A stretch of 35,322 nucleotides of DNA from Solirubrobacterales bacterium. Its GTDB lineage: Bacteria; Actinomycetota; Thermoleophilia; Solirubrobacterales; Solirubrobacteraceae. The notes beneath the pieces are model-generated. The model saw only the letters and a program-made list of their open reading frames with translations, had not been told where the DNA came from and searched no databases. A program made the translations under genes and the position numbers. The DNA lies in contig DAIDJO010000049.1 in the NCBI GenBank assembly GCA_027451345.1, forward strand, positions 1 to 35,322. The letters run 5' to 3'. This document shows, in pieces, positions 9,774-17,555 of this stretch; positions within the stretch are counted from its first letter, which is position 1; each line of letters begins with the position of its first letter.

Positions 9774-11000
9774 ATGCTCGACATCAGGTTGATCAGGAGT
9801 GAGCCGGATGCCGTGCGCGCCGCGCTGGCGCGCCGGGGCGACGTCGACGCCGATGCGATCGACCGGGTGCTCGAGCTCGACGGCCGCTGGCGCGGACTGA
9901 CGACCCAGCTCGAGGAGCTGCGCGCCGAGCAGAACCGGGCGAGCCGGGGCCGACGCGGTGCCCCCACCCCGGAGGAGCGCGAGCAGATGGCGACGCTCGC
10001 CGCGCGGGGGCGCGAGCTGACGGAGCTGGAGACGAGCCTCCGAGGCGAGCTCGACCAGCTGCTGCTGGGGCTGCCCAACGTTCCGGCCGACGACGCTCCG
10101 CCCGCCGACACGGTGATCCGGGAGGTCGGCGAGGCGGGCCGGACCGGGCGCGACCACCTGGAGCTGGCCGGCCCGATGATCGACATGGAGCGCGCCGCGG
10201 CCCTCTCCGGGTCGCGCTTCGCCTATCTCCGGGGCGGCCTCGTGCTGCTCGAGCTCGCCCTCGTCCAGTACGCGCTCGCGAAGCTGATCGGCGAGGGCTT
10301 CGAGCCCGTGCTTCCGCCCGTGCTCGTGCGCGAGCGGGCGCTGATCGGCACCGGCATGCTGCCCGACACCGAGCAGCAGATCTACCGGCTGCCCGAGGAC
10401 GACCTGTACCTCGTCGGAACCTCGGAGGTGGCGCTCGCGTCGCTGCACCGCGACGAGATCCTCGACGCCGACGCGCTGCCGCTGCGCTACGCCGGGTTCT
10501 CCCCGTGCTTCCGCCGCGAGGCGGGCGCCGCCGGCAAGGACACGCGCGGGATCTTCCGTGTCCACCAGTTCGACAAGCTCGAGATGTTCGCGTTCGTCGA
10601 GCCGGACCGCTCCGCCGAGGAGCACGAGCGCATCCTCGCCATCGAGGAGGCGATCCTCACCGAGCTGGCGATCCCCTACCGGGTCGTCAACATCGCCGTC
10701 GACGACCTCGGCGCCTCGGCGGCCAAGAAGTACGACTGCGAGGCGTGGATGCCCGGCCAGGGCCAGTTCCGCGAGGTCACCTCGTGCTCGAACACCACCG
10801 ACTATCAGGCCCGTCGGCTCGAGGTCCGCTACCGACCGGCCGACGGGCGGCCGGCGACGCTGCACACGCTGAACGGGACCGCCGTGACGTGGCGGCACAT
10901 GATCGCCCTGCTCGAGAACGGCCAGCAGGACGACGGCACGGTCGTCCTGCCGGAGGTCCTCACGCGCTACGGCGCCCCGGCGACCCTGAGCGGGGCGTAG
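9774..11000 (+). CDS. serS: Seryl-tRNA synthetase
   Basis: Class II aminoacyl-tRNA synthetase (408 aa) that charges tRNA-Ser in the cytoplasm. The N-terminal coiled-coil arm (about residues 1-100) is followed by the catalytic core. Motif 2 is CFRREAGAAGKDTRGIFRVHQF near residue 243, with the serine-site TSEVAL before it and SCSNTTDYQARRLEVRY near 340. Motif 3 reads TLNGTAVTWRHMIALLEN rather than the common GSGLAVGR form, a variant I associate with actinobacterial enzymes. The ATG at 9774 has a GAGGAG ribosome site. The gene ends just before a strong hairpin. Confidence 0.97.
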   Translation: MLDIRLIRSEPDAVRAALARRGDVDADAIDRVLELDGRWRGLTTQLEELRAEQNRASRGRRGAPTPEEREQMATLAARGRELTELETSLRGELDQLLLGLPNVPADDAPPADTVIREVGEAGRTGRDHLELAGPMIDMERAAALSGSRFAYLRGGLVLLELALVQYALAKLIGEGFEPVLPPVLVRERALIGTGMLPDTEQQIYRLPEDDLYLVGTSEVALASLHRDEILDADALPLRYAGFSPCFRREAGAAGKDTRGIFRVHQFDKLEMFAFVEPDRSAEEHERILAIEEAILTELAIPYRVVNIAVDDLGASAAKKYDCEAWMPGQGQFREVTSCSNTTDYQARRLEVRYRPADGRPATLHTLNGTAVTWRHMIALLENGQQDDGTVVLPEVLTRYGAPATLSGA

Positions 11001-11002
11001 GT

Positions 11003-11033
11003 CCGCCCGCCCGGCCAGCGGGCCGGCGGGCGG
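11003..11033. terminator. Strong hairpin between convergent serS and fba
   Basis: A 13-bp stem with a single bulged C and a four-base AGCG loop fills the gap between the serS stop (11000) and the aldolase stop (11043). It has no T-run, so it may work on both strands or through Rho. Confidence 0.7.
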
Positions 11034-11042
11034 GTGTGACGG

Positions 11043-12134
11043 TCAGGCGACCGTCACCTCGTTCGCCAGGTAGACGTTCTGGATCGCGTTGAGGATCTCC
11101 ACGCCCTCGGCCATCGGGCGCTGGAACGCCTTGCGGCCGCTGATCAGTCCGGTGCCGCCGGCGCGCTTGTTGATCACCGCGGTGCGCACCGCCTCGACCA
11201 GATCCGAATCTCCCGAGGAGGCGCCGCCGCTGTTGATCAGGCCGGCCCGACCCATGTAGCAGTTGGCCACCTGGTAGCGGCAGAGGTCGATCGGGTGATC
11301 GGTGGTGAGCTCGCTGTAGACCTTCGACGAGGTCTTCCCGTACGAGCCGCCGTTCGCGTTCATCGCCCCGTAGCCGTTGTTGTTCTCCGGGAGCTTCTGC
11401 TTGATGATGTCGGCCTGGATCGTGACCCCGAGGTGGTTCGCCTGGCCGGTGAGGTCGGCGGCGAGGTGATAGTCCGCCTCCGCCGTCTTGAAGGCGGGGT
11501 TGCGCAGGTAGCACCACAGCACGGTGAACATGCCGAGCTGGTGAGCCTCCTCGAAGGCCTGGGAGACCTCCTGCAGCTGGCGCGTCGACTCGTCGCTGCC
11601 GAAGTAGATCGTGGCGCCGACGCCGGCGGCGCCCATCTCCCAGGCGCGGTTGACACTGCCGAACATCACCTGGTCGAAGCGGTTGGGATACGTGAGCAGC
11701 TCGTTGTGGTTGAGCTTGACGATGAACGGGATCCGGTGCGCCCACTTGCGGGCGACGGCCCCGAGCACGCCGAAGGTCGAGGCCACGGCGTTGCAGCCGC
11801 CCTCGACGGCGAGCTCGACGATCCGCTCGGGGTCGAAGTAGATCGGGTTGGGCGCGAAGCTCGCGCCCGCGCTGTGCTCGATCCCCTGGTCGACCGGCAG
11901 GATGCTGACGTAGCCCGTTCCGCCCAGCCGCCCGTGGTCGAACAGCTGGCGCAGCGAGCGGAGGGTGGCGGTGCTGCGATCGGTGTCGAGCATCACCCGC
12001 TCGATGAAGTCGGGGCCCGGCAGGTGCAGCATCGACGCGTCGATCGTCTGGCAGCGGTGCCCGAGGAGGTCATCCGCCTCGGCGCCGAGCAGGCCGGCAA
12101 TCGAGGTCGCGGTGGGTTCGGTCGCGGTGGCCAC
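11043..12134 (-). CDS. fbaB: Class I fructose-bisphosphate aldolase (DhnA/FbaB type)
   Basis: Schiff-base aldolase (363 aa) that interconverts fructose 1,6-bisphosphate with glyceraldehyde 3-phosphate and dihydroxyacetone phosphate in glycolysis/gluconeogenesis. The DhnA-type TIM barrel shows [13 protein letters not shown] near residue 78, [10 protein letters not shown] near 136, and ADIIKQKLP near 241, where K245 is the likely Schiff-base lysine. [12 protein letters not shown] near the C-terminus is the phosphate-binding end. The GTG at 12132-12134 has an excellent AAGGAGG ribosome site. It is convergent with serS and divergent from the acetate module. A TAACCT box at 12168-12173 (minus) could be its -10. 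Confidence 0.95.
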   Translation of the reverse strand: MATATEPTATSIAGLLGAEADDLLGHRCQTIDASMLHLPGPDFIERVMLDTDRSTATLRSLRQLFDHGRLGGTGYVSILPVDQGIEHSAGASFAPNPIYFDPERIVELAVEGGCNAVASTFGVLGAVARKWAHRIPFIVKLNHNELLTYPNRFDQVMFGSVNRAWEMGAAGVGATIYFGSDESTRQLQEVSQAFEEAHQLGMFTVLWCYLRNPAFKTAEADYHLAADLTGQANHLGVTIQADIIKQKLPENNNGYGAMNANGGSYGKTSSKVYSELTTDHPIDLCRYQVANCYMGRAGLINSGGASSGDSDLVEAVRTAVINKRAGGTGLISGRKAFQRPMAEGVEILNAIQNVYLANEVTVA

Positions 12135-12386
12135 GTAGGTCCTCCTTGGGGAGTCGGTCTCCGGCTGAGGTTACCGACCGTCCCGCCCCTACGCCGCGGT
12201 GGGGGCGCTTCCGAGCCCAGGCGTCAAAAGCGCGATCCGTTCAGTGGAACGCCGGTCGTAAGTGACGCTCGGCGCGCCCGGGAGGGCCACCGCAGAGGCC
12301 CCTCGGGGCGACCCGTACAGGACCGCAACAGGATTGGGGATTCCTGCGCGCGAATGCAGTCTGCCCAACGCGGTAACTTGTACGCA

Positions 12387-12402
12387 TGTGACATATGTCA
12401 CG
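12387..12402. promoter_or_regulatory. CRP/GlxR-type palindromic operator upstream of the acetate genes
   Basis: TGTGACATATGTCACG fits the CRP/GlxR consensus TGTGA-N6-TCACA at nine of ten fixed positions. The core GTGACATATGTCAC (12388-12401) is a perfect 14-bp palindrome, and symmetry continues outward to 12385-12404 with one mismatched pair. It lies 25 bases before the satP start in the 292-base gap 12135-12426, which holds no gene and otherwise only the promoters of the divergent aldolase and satP. CRP activates acs in E. coli and GlxR controls acetate genes in corynebacteria, which makes the position meaningful. Whether it activates or represses depends on the transcription start, which I cannot fix. 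Confidence 0.65.
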
Positions 12403-12426
12403 TGTCCTGCGAGGAAGGGAGCAGAG

Positions 12427-13062
12427 TTGGCCACAGTAAGCGAGGAAGGGCTCGCCAGCGGACGTCAGGCGGGCACCTCGAGCATGACCGGCGGCGCGGG
12501 TTGGCTGCCGGCGAATCCGGCGCCCCTCGGCCTCTCGGGCTTCGGCCTGACGACGCTGGTGCTGAGCTTCGTCAACGCCAACATCGTCGGTGGCGGTCCG
12601 GGTTCGTTCCCGATCGTGCTCGGCATGGCGTTGGGGTTCGGCGGCATCTGCCAACTGTTGGCGGGCATGTGGGAGTTTCGGACGGGCAACACCTTCGGCG
12701 CGGTCGCGTTCTCGTCGTACGGCGCCTTCTGGATCTCCTTCTTCATCCTGGTGAGCTTCAACGTCGCGCAGCTCCCCAAGACCGAGGTCCTGTCGCTGCT
12801 CGGGCTCTACCTCTGGATGTGGGGCATCTTCACCGGCATGCTGTTCCTCTGCACATTCGCCTCACCACGGGCCCTGCAGCTGCTGTTCCTGCTGCTGACC
12901 GTGACGTTCATCCTGCTCGGGATCGGGAACTCCGGCAACTCCAGCGGGATGATCCATGCGGGCGGATACGTGGGGATCGCCACGGGCGCCGTGGCCCTGT
13001 ACATCGCCTGCGCGGACATCATGCAGGCCGTGTACAAGCGCTCGGTGCTGCCGGTGGGCTGA
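12427..13062 (+). CDS. satP: Acetate/succinate transporter, GPR1/FUN34/YaaH family
   Basis: Six-helix inner-membrane transporter (211 aa) expected to take up acetate (or succinate) with protons. The family signature NPAPLGLSGFGLTTLVLS lies near residue 31, and a second conserved stretch FGGICQLLAGMWEFRTGNTFGA follows near residue 70. The TTG at 12427 was chosen because an AGGGAG ribosome site sits just upstream and the length then matches the family; an internal ATG at 12484 has no such site. Further upstream the frame runs through the operator region and is not coding. acs follows after 89 bases, so uptake and activation of acetate are neighbours. A CRP-type palindrome lies just upstream. 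Confidence 0.93.
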   Translation: MATVSEEGLASGRQAGTSSMTGGAGWLPANPAPLGLSGFGLTTLVLSFVNANIVGGGPGSFPIVLGMALGFGGICQLLAGMWEFRTGNTFGAVAFSSYGAFWISFFILVSFNVAQLPKTEVLSLLGLYLWMWGIFTGMLFLCTFASPRALQLLFLLLTVTFILLGIGNSGNSSGMIHAGGYVGIATGAVALYIACADIMQAVYKRSVLPVG

Positions 13063-13095
13063 GCGCAAACCAGTACCTGGAGCAACCGCCGTGGA

Positions 13096-13130
13096 CCGCG
13101 CCCGACGACCGTCGGGCGCGGCCGCTTTCT
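13096..13130 (+). terminator. Hairpin with short T-run between satP and acs
   Basis: A perfect 11-bp stem (13096-13106 with 13111-13121), loop GACC, followed by CCGCTTTCT. The form is that of an intrinsic terminator, yet it lies between two genes of one pathway. It may attenuate read-through into acs or protect the upstream message. Confidence 0.6.
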
Positions 13131-13151
13131 GACAGAGGGAGACGCAAGCGA

Positions 13152-15149
13152 ATGGCTACCGAGAACATGACGAGCGGGGAGGGCGAGCTCGAGCGGGAGC
13201 TCACCGGGATGCTCGAGATCGAGCGGTTCGATCCACCGGCCGAGTTCGTGGCCAGGGCGAACCTGACCGATCCCGCGATCTACGAGCGAGCCGAGGCCGA
13301 CTGGCAGGGCTGGTGGGCGAGTCAGGCGGAGCGTCTGCACTGGTTCCGCCGCTGGGACCAGGTGCTGGACGACTCCAACCCGCCGTTCTACAAGTGGTTC
13401 GTCGGCGGGAAGCTGAACGTTTCCTACAACTGCCTGGACCGCCACGTCGAGGCGGGCCTGGGCGGCCGTGTCGCCTACCACTGGCACGGCGAGGAGGGCG
13501 AGGAGGAGGAGATCACCTACGCCGACCTGCTCGCGCGGGTCAAGCGGTTCGCCAGCGCGCTGAAGGAGCTCGGCATCGGCAAGGGGGACGTCGTCGGGAT
13601 CTACATGGGGATGATCCCGGAGGTCGTCGTCGCGATGCTCGCCTGTGCGCGCATCGGCGCGGTCCACAACGTCGTGTTCGGCGGGTTCTCGGCCGAGTCG
13701 GTGCGGGAGCGCATGGAGTTCTCCCAGGCCAGGGCGCTGATCACGGTGGACGGCGCGGCGCGCAAGGGCAACGTCGCCGCGGTCAAGCAGCAGGTCGATC
13801 AGCACATGGGCGACCTCGACCACCTCGAGCACATCATCGTCGTGCGGGCCAAGGGCACCCCCTGCGAGATGCGGGAGGGGCGCGACGTCTGGTACCACGA
13901 GATCGTCGAGGCGGCGGACCCCGAGTGCCCGCCCGAGGAGATGGACGCCGAGGATCCGCTCTACATCCTCTACACCTCGGGATCGACGGCGAAGCCGAAG
14001 GGGATCCTGCACACCACCGGCGGGTATCTCGTCGGCGCGTCGAGCACCCACCAGAACGTCTTCGACCTCCACGCCGACACCGACACCTACTGGTGCTGCG
14101 CGGACGTCGGCTGGGTCACCGGCCACACCTACATCGTGTACGGCCCGCTCGCGAACGCCGCGACGAGCATCATGTACGAGGGCGCGCCGGACTACCCGCA
14201 CCGGGGCATCTGGTGGGAGCTCGTGCAGCGCTACCGCGCGACGATCTTCTACACCGCCCCGACCGCGATCCGGGCGTGCATCAAGTGGGGGCCCGAGCAC
14301 CCCGGCAAGTTCGATCTCAGCTCGCTGCGGCTGTTGGGGACGGTCGGCGAGCCGATCAACCCCAAGGCGTGGCTGTGGTACCACAAGGTGATCGGCGGGG
14401 AGCGCTGCCCGATCGTCGACACGTGGTGGCAGACCGAGACCGGGTCGATCATGATCTCGCCGCTGCCCGGCATCACCTCGACCAAGCCCGGATCGGCCAC
14501 GCGGCCGCTCCCCGGGATCCTTGCCGAGGTGGTGGACGAGCGGGACGGGACGCCGATCGAGGAGGGCCAGGGCCTGCTCGTGCTCAAGCGCCCGTGGCCG
14601 TCGATGCTCCGCACCCTGTACAAGGAGGACGAGCGGTTCGTCGAGACGTACTTCCGGCGCTTTGGCAACGAGACCTACCTCGTCGGGGACGCCGCGCGCC
14701 GGGACAAGGACGGCTACTTCTGGGTGATCGGGCGCATCGACGACGTCGTCAACGTGTCGGGCCACCGCCTCTCCACCGCCGAGCTCGAGTCGGCGATCGT
14801 CGCCTGCGAGGCGGTCGCCGAGGCGGCCGTCATCGGCCAGAGCGACGAGCTCACCGGGCAGGCGATCACCGCCTTCGTCACCCTGCAGGGGGAGCTCGAC
14901 GGCTCCGACGAGGTCGAGTCGCTGGTGCGGGCCGAGGTCGCGGAGCGGATCGGCAAGTTCGCCCGGCCCAAGCGGATCATCTGGGCCGACGACCTGCCCA
15001 AGACCCGCTCGGGCAAGATCATGCGCCGCCTCCTGCGCGACATCGCCGAGGGGCGGGCGCTCGGCGACGTCACCACCCTGCGCGACCCGACGGTGATGGC
15101 CGCGCTCGAGGAGAAGATCCGAGCCGAGCAGGCGTCGATCGAGGAGTGA
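13152..15149 (+). CDS. acs: Acetyl-CoA synthetase (AMP-forming)
   Basis: Cytoplasmic ligase (665 aa) that converts acetate, ATP and CoA to acetyl-CoA, AMP and pyrophosphate. Clear ANL-superfamily motifs are present: the P-loop ILYTSGSTAKPKGILH near residue 275, the acetate-pocket region with DVGWVTGHTYIVYGPL near 317, TWWQTETGSI near 425, and the hinge GRIDDVVNVSGHRLST near 530. The C-terminal motif PKTRSGKIMRR contains K622, the lysine that Gcn5-type enzymes acetylate to switch off Acs in many bacteria. The ATG at 13152 is preceded by GAGGGAGA about 11 bases upstream. Length is normal. It follows satP and ends before two tandem hairpins. Confidence 0.98.
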   Translation: MATENMTSGEGELERELTGMLEIERFDPPAEFVARANLTDPAIYERAEADWQGWWASQAERLHWFRRWDQVLDDSNPPFYKWFVGGKLNVSYNCLDRHVEAGLGGRVAYHWHGEEGEEEEITYADLLARVKRFASALKELGIGKGDVVGIYMGMIPEVVVAMLACARIGAVHNVVFGGFSAESVRERMEFSQARALITVDGAARKGNVAAVKQQVDQHMGDLDHLEHIIVVRAKGTPCEMREGRDVWYHEIVEAADPECPPEEMDAEDPLYILYTSGSTAKPKGILHTTGGYLVGASSTHQNVFDLHADTDTYWCCADVGWVTGHTYIVYGPLANAATSIMYEGAPDYPHRGIWWELVQRYRATIFYTAPTAIRACIKWGPEHPGKFDLSSLRLLGTVGEPINPKAWLWYHKVIGGERCPIVDTWWQTETGSIMISPLPGITSTKPGSATRPLPGILAEVVDERDGTPIEEGQGLLVLKRPWPSMLRTLYKEDERFVETYFRRFGNETYLVGDAARRDKDGYFWVIGRIDDVVNVSGHRLSTAELESAIVACEAVAEAAVIGQSDELTGQAITAFVTLQGELDGSDEVESLVRAEVAERIGKFARPKRIIWADDLPKTRSGKIMRRLLRDIAEGRALGDVTTLRDPTVMAALEEKIRAEQASIEE

Positions 15150-15174
15150 ACCCGGGGCGTGGGTGGCGCTCCGG

Positions 15175-15207
15175 CGTGGGGGCTGAGCCAGCGGGCCAGC
15201 CCCCACG
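15175..15207. terminator. Hairpin downstream of acs
   Basis: An 11-bp stem (15175-15185 with 15197-15207) and an 11-base loop, in the gap between acs and the convergent membrane-protein gene. Confidence 0.6.
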
Positions 15208-15225
15208 GGCGCCGGCCCGGCGCCC
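15207..15225. terminator. Second tandem hairpin, at the end of the convergent gene
   Basis: GGGCGCCGG and CCGGCGCCC flank a single C, giving a palindromic stem that touches the stop codon of the minus-strand gene. Together with the hairpin before it this forms a two-hairpin, two-direction stop region. Confidence 0.5.
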
Positions 15226-16097
15226 TACTTGCGGCGCTTGCGCTTCGAGCGGCCCGCGCGGGGATTGGGCGGGGTCTCGCTCTGCTCGACGGCCGCCAGC
15301 ACGTCCTTGTCCGAGACGCGGCGGGGGCGCTGGCCGCGCTGGCCGCGGGCGGCGCGAGCGTCCGCCCGAGCCTGGGTCGAGGCCGACGGGGGCCACGGCA
15401 CGGCGGTGCCGGACTCCCAGGCGGGCGGGTCGCCGCTCGGCCAGCGGCGGGCGAGCAGGACCGCCGTCGCGGCAAGCCAGAACCCCTGGATGACCGGGGT
15501 CAGGACCGGAACGCCGATGATGAAGAGCGCACCGGAGAGGACACCGGCGTAGCCGACGATGCGGGGGACGAGCCCGACGCGCATGACGCTGAGGGCGACG
15601 AGGATCACCCCGACCGCGAGCAGCAGGTTGCCGAGCTCGAGCACGAGCTGCGGCACGAACCAGAGCGCGGAGTTGAACAGGTGGTCGGCCTGGGGCCAGC
15701 TCTGGTCGCCGGTCGAGACGAACTGGTGCGCCTTGATGGTGAAGAGGACCGTGTAGAGCAGCGCCATCACGGCGGCGAGCACCGCGCCGGCGCTCGCCGT
15801 CCAGCGGGTGGCCGAGCGCAGCTCCGGCTGACGGGCCTGCGCGCGGCGGTGCAGCCAGAAGAGCAGCGCGGCGAGGGCGAGCAACCCGCACATGTCGAGG
15901 GCCGCGCCGATCACGTCGGTCGTCGCCCGTGCGTTCTCGGTGATCAGCGTCACCGTCGCCTCGCTCACCGCGGGCTGGGTGCCGGAGAGCTGCAGAAGCT
16001 GCGAGACGACGAGCAGGACGGCCGCGCCGAAGGCGATCACGGCGTAGCGGAAGCGCAGCCCCGACTCGTACTTCACCTGTTCGGCGACGGTCGTCAT
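15225..16097 (-). CDS. Six-helix membrane protein with basic C-terminal tail, unknown function
   Basis: Predicted integral membrane protein (290 aa). Six hydrophobic segments lie at about residues 15-37, 57-78, 92-115, 130-160, 168-188 and 193-210. A cytoplasmic-looking tail of some 70 residues follows, ending in a run of basic residues (RSKRKRRK). I do not recognise a named family with confidence; the pattern recalls DUF4386-like proteins. The ATG at 16095-16097 was chosen because the first helix follows closely and a TAAGAT box lies ten bases upstream. The frame extends further upstream, but only across the divergent gene. Confidence 0.8.
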   Translation of the reverse strand: MTTVAEQVKYESGLRFRYAVIAFGAAVLLVVSQLLQLSGTQPAVSEATVTLITENARATTDVIGAALDMCGLLALAALLFWLHRRAQARQPELRSATRWTASAGAVLAAVMALLYTVLFTIKAHQFVSTGDQSWPQADHLFNSALWFVPQLVLELGNLLLAVGVILVALSVMRVGLVPRIVGYAGVLSGALFIIGVPVLTPVIQGFWLAATAVLLARRWPSGDPPAWESGTAVPWPPSASTQARADARAARGQRGQRPRRVSDKDVLAAVEQSETPPNPRAGRSKRKRRK

Positions 16098-16107
16098 GTG
16101 AGGCGCG

Positions 16108-16113
16108 ATCTTA
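16108..16113 (-). promoter_or_regulatory. Putative -10 box (TAAGAT) of the membrane-protein gene
   Basis: TAAGAT on the minus strand lies ten bases before the ATG at 16097, with no ribosome site between; the transcript is probably leaderless or nearly so. Confidence 0.5.
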
Positions 16114-16187
16114 GAGCGAGCGGGGCGGGAGCGCGCGGCGGGAGTCTCGAGGATCCCGCGCGGGGCGGGGTCGCCGCCCACGCGGAG

Positions 16188-16193
16188 TACGAT
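16188..16193 (+). promoter_or_regulatory. Putative -10 box (TACGAT), leaderless spacing
   Basis: TACGAT ends six bases before the ATG at 16200, the spacing expected if transcription starts at the A of the start codon. Confidence 0.55.
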
Positions 16194-16199
16194 GAAGGG

Positions 16200-16472
16200 A
16201 TGGAAGGCAGCGGCTTCGGCGGTCTCTTCGGTGACCCCGACGAGATCCAGCGGCGACTCGGTGAGTTCGCCGAGCAGATGCAGGGAGCCCAGCGTCTCGC
16301 CTGGGCGGACAACGCGATCAAGCTGGCGGTCGACCTGACGGTCGCCGCGATGAACCGCGTGAACATCCAGGGCACGACCGAGCAACAGGCCGAGCAGCTC
16401 CGCGCGGTCATGGCGGTCGTGTTCCCGGAGGCGGTGACCCTCGTGCGCGAGGCGCGCGAGGGGCTCTCGTAG
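16200..16472 (+). CDS. Small conserved-looking hypothetical protein
   Basis: A 90-residue soluble, mostly helical protein. It begins with a Gly/Phe-rich segment (GSGFGGLFGDPDEI) and continues with amphipathic helices; there are no cysteines, membrane segments or known motifs. The G/C-biased third positions and the TACGAT box six bases before the ATG support a real, leaderless gene. It is divergent from the membrane protein at 15225-16097 and shares a 102-base control region with it. Function unknown. Confidence 0.7.
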   Translation: MEGSGFGGLFGDPDEIQRRLGEFAEQMQGAQRLAWADNAIKLAVDLTVAAMNRVNIQGTTEQQAEQLRAVMAVVFPEAVTLVREAREGLS

Positions 16473-16522
16473 TCCGCGCAGTCAACCGACGCTGAGACTC
16501 GACCGGACCGTCCGGCGACCGC

Positions 16523-16528
16523 TAGGCT
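16523..16528 (+). promoter_or_regulatory. Putative -10 box (TAGGCT), leaderless spacing
   Basis: TAGGCT ends seven bases before the ATG at 16536. A weak -35-like TCGACC lies at 16499-16504, 18 bases upstream. Confidence 0.5.
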
Positions 16529-16535
16529 GCCGGGG

Positions 16536-17075
16536 ATGGACCGTGAGCGGATCGAGCGTGCGCTGCTCCCGCAACTGCTGCGGCTGCGGCCCTTCCGGCC
16601 CGAGGATGAGTCGCCCGCTCGCGCAGCGCACGCGGCGATGCGGCCCGAGGGGTTCCCGTTCCTGCTCGACTACACCGACGGCGAGCCGTGGCGCCGGTAC
16701 CTGGAGCGTCGCGAGGCCAACCGCCGGGGGGAGCGGCTGCCGGGCCAGTGGGTGCCCTCGACGTTCCTCGCCGCGACGGTCGAGGGTCGACTCGTGGGAC
16801 GGATCTCCGTGCGGCACGAGCTCAACAGCTGGCTGGCGACCTACGGCGGCCACATCGGTTACGCGGTCGTGCCGGAGCTGCGCCGGCGCGGCTACGCGAG
16901 CGAGATCCTCCGTCAGGGGCTCATCATCGCGCGCTCCGTCGGGATCGACGAGGTGCTCGTGACCTGCGATGTGAGCAACGTCGCCTCCGCGGGCGTGATC
17001 GAGGGATGCGGCGGCGTGTTCGAGTCCGTGGCCTCGGGCGATGGGACGCCGAAGCGGCGGTACTGGTTCCGGTGA
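16536..17075 (+). CDS. GNAT-family N-acetyltransferase
   Basis: Cytoplasmic acetyl-CoA-dependent acetyltransferase (179 aa) of the GNAT fold. The acetyl-CoA-binding motif A is visible as GYAVVPELRRRGYASEIL near residue 109 (R-R-x-G-Y-A), followed by the motif B region with CDVSNVASAGVIEGCGG near 146. The C-terminus KRRYWFR is typical of this class. The substrate cannot be told from the sequence. The stop overlaps the following Nudix gene start by four bases, so the two are translationally coupled. Confidence 0.92.
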   Translation: MDRERIERALLPQLLRLRPFRPEDESPARAAHAAMRPEGFPFLLDYTDGEPWRRYLERREANRRGERLPGQWVPSTFLAATVEGRLVGRISVRHELNSWLATYGGHIGYAVVPELRRRGYASEILRQGLIIARSVGIDEVLVTCDVSNVASAGVIEGCGGVFESVASGDGTPKRRYWFR

Positions 17076-17533
17076 GCGGCGAACGGCCGCCCGAGCCGAT
17101 CGCCCCGGCGGGCCCGCTGCCGAGCACGTTCTACCGCGTCTCGGTGAAGGCGCTCGTCTTCGACGGGCGGGATCGCGTGCTCGCCATCCAGAATCGGGAC
17201 GGGACCTGGGAGTTGCCGGGCGGGGGTTGGGAGCACGACGAGACGCTCGAGGAGTGCCTGCGGCGGGAGATCCGCGAGGAGCTGAACGTCGAGGTGACGC
17301 GCATCGACAGCTCGAGGATCCACCCGTGCGTCGGACGGGCGACGAACGGCCGGTACCCGTGGCTCAAGCTCGCGCTCGAGGTGGAGCTGGCCGGCGAGGC
17401 CGTCGACCTCGGGGGCGAGATGCAGGCCGCCCGCCACGTGACGCTCGCGGAGTTCCGCGGGTTGGCGATGCACCGCTCCGACCAGTGCCTGCAGGACAAC
17501 GCCGAGCTGCTGTGGAGCGGGCGGGGCGCCTGA
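17072..17533 (+). CDS. Nudix hydrolase
   Basis: Predicted hydrolase of nucleoside diphosphates linked to another group (153 aa). The Nudix box runs from about residue 49 as G-G-W-E-H-D-E, seven residues, then REIREELNV; all catalytic glutamates of the REUXEE core are present, but the usual glycine after it is Asn. The GTG at 17072 overlaps the GNAT stop as GTGA, giving a family-sized protein; the open frame upstream is a shadow of the GNAT gene. The pairing with an acetyltransferase suggests linked regulation rather than a known pathway. Its stop codon lies inside a hairpin shared with the next gene. Confidence 0.92.
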   Translation: MSGERPPEPIAPAGPLPSTFYRVSVKALVFDGRDRVLAIQNRDGTWELPGGGWEHDETLEECLRREIREELNVEVTRIDSSRIHPCVGRATNGRYPWLKLALEVELAGEAVDLGGEMQAARHVTLAEFRGLAMHRSDQCLQDNAELLWSGRGA

Positions 17534-17555
17534 GCGGAGACGGCCGGCTCAGGCG
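17527..17555. terminator. Symmetric hairpin holding both convergent stop codons
   Basis: A perfect 9-bp stem (17527-17535 with 17547-17555) around an 11-base loop. The left arm contains the Nudix TGA (17531-17533) and the right arm the TGA of the minus-strand gene (17549-17551), so it can act in both directions. Confidence 0.6.

Noticed and set aside
9363-10898. 511-residue minus-strand frame opposite the cytochrome and serS genes
   Set aside because: No motifs; complementary to well-identified genes.
10859-10930. Possible defect in SerS motif 3 (no GSGLAVGR)
   Set aside because: The sequence aligns in length with the N-G-T-x-x-T-x-R variant that I recall from actinobacterial seryl-tRNA synthetases, so it looks normal for the lineage.
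11295-13151. Apparent fusion extending the acs frame upstream by more than 600 codons
   Set aside because: The extra part is antisense to the aldolase gene and overlaps satP in another frame; acs is full length from 13152.
12807-15206. 799-residue minus-strand frame opposite satP/acs
   Set aside because: No recognisable domain, composition of an antisense shadow (Leu/Arg/Asp/Val/Gly-rich), and opposite a gene of certain identity.
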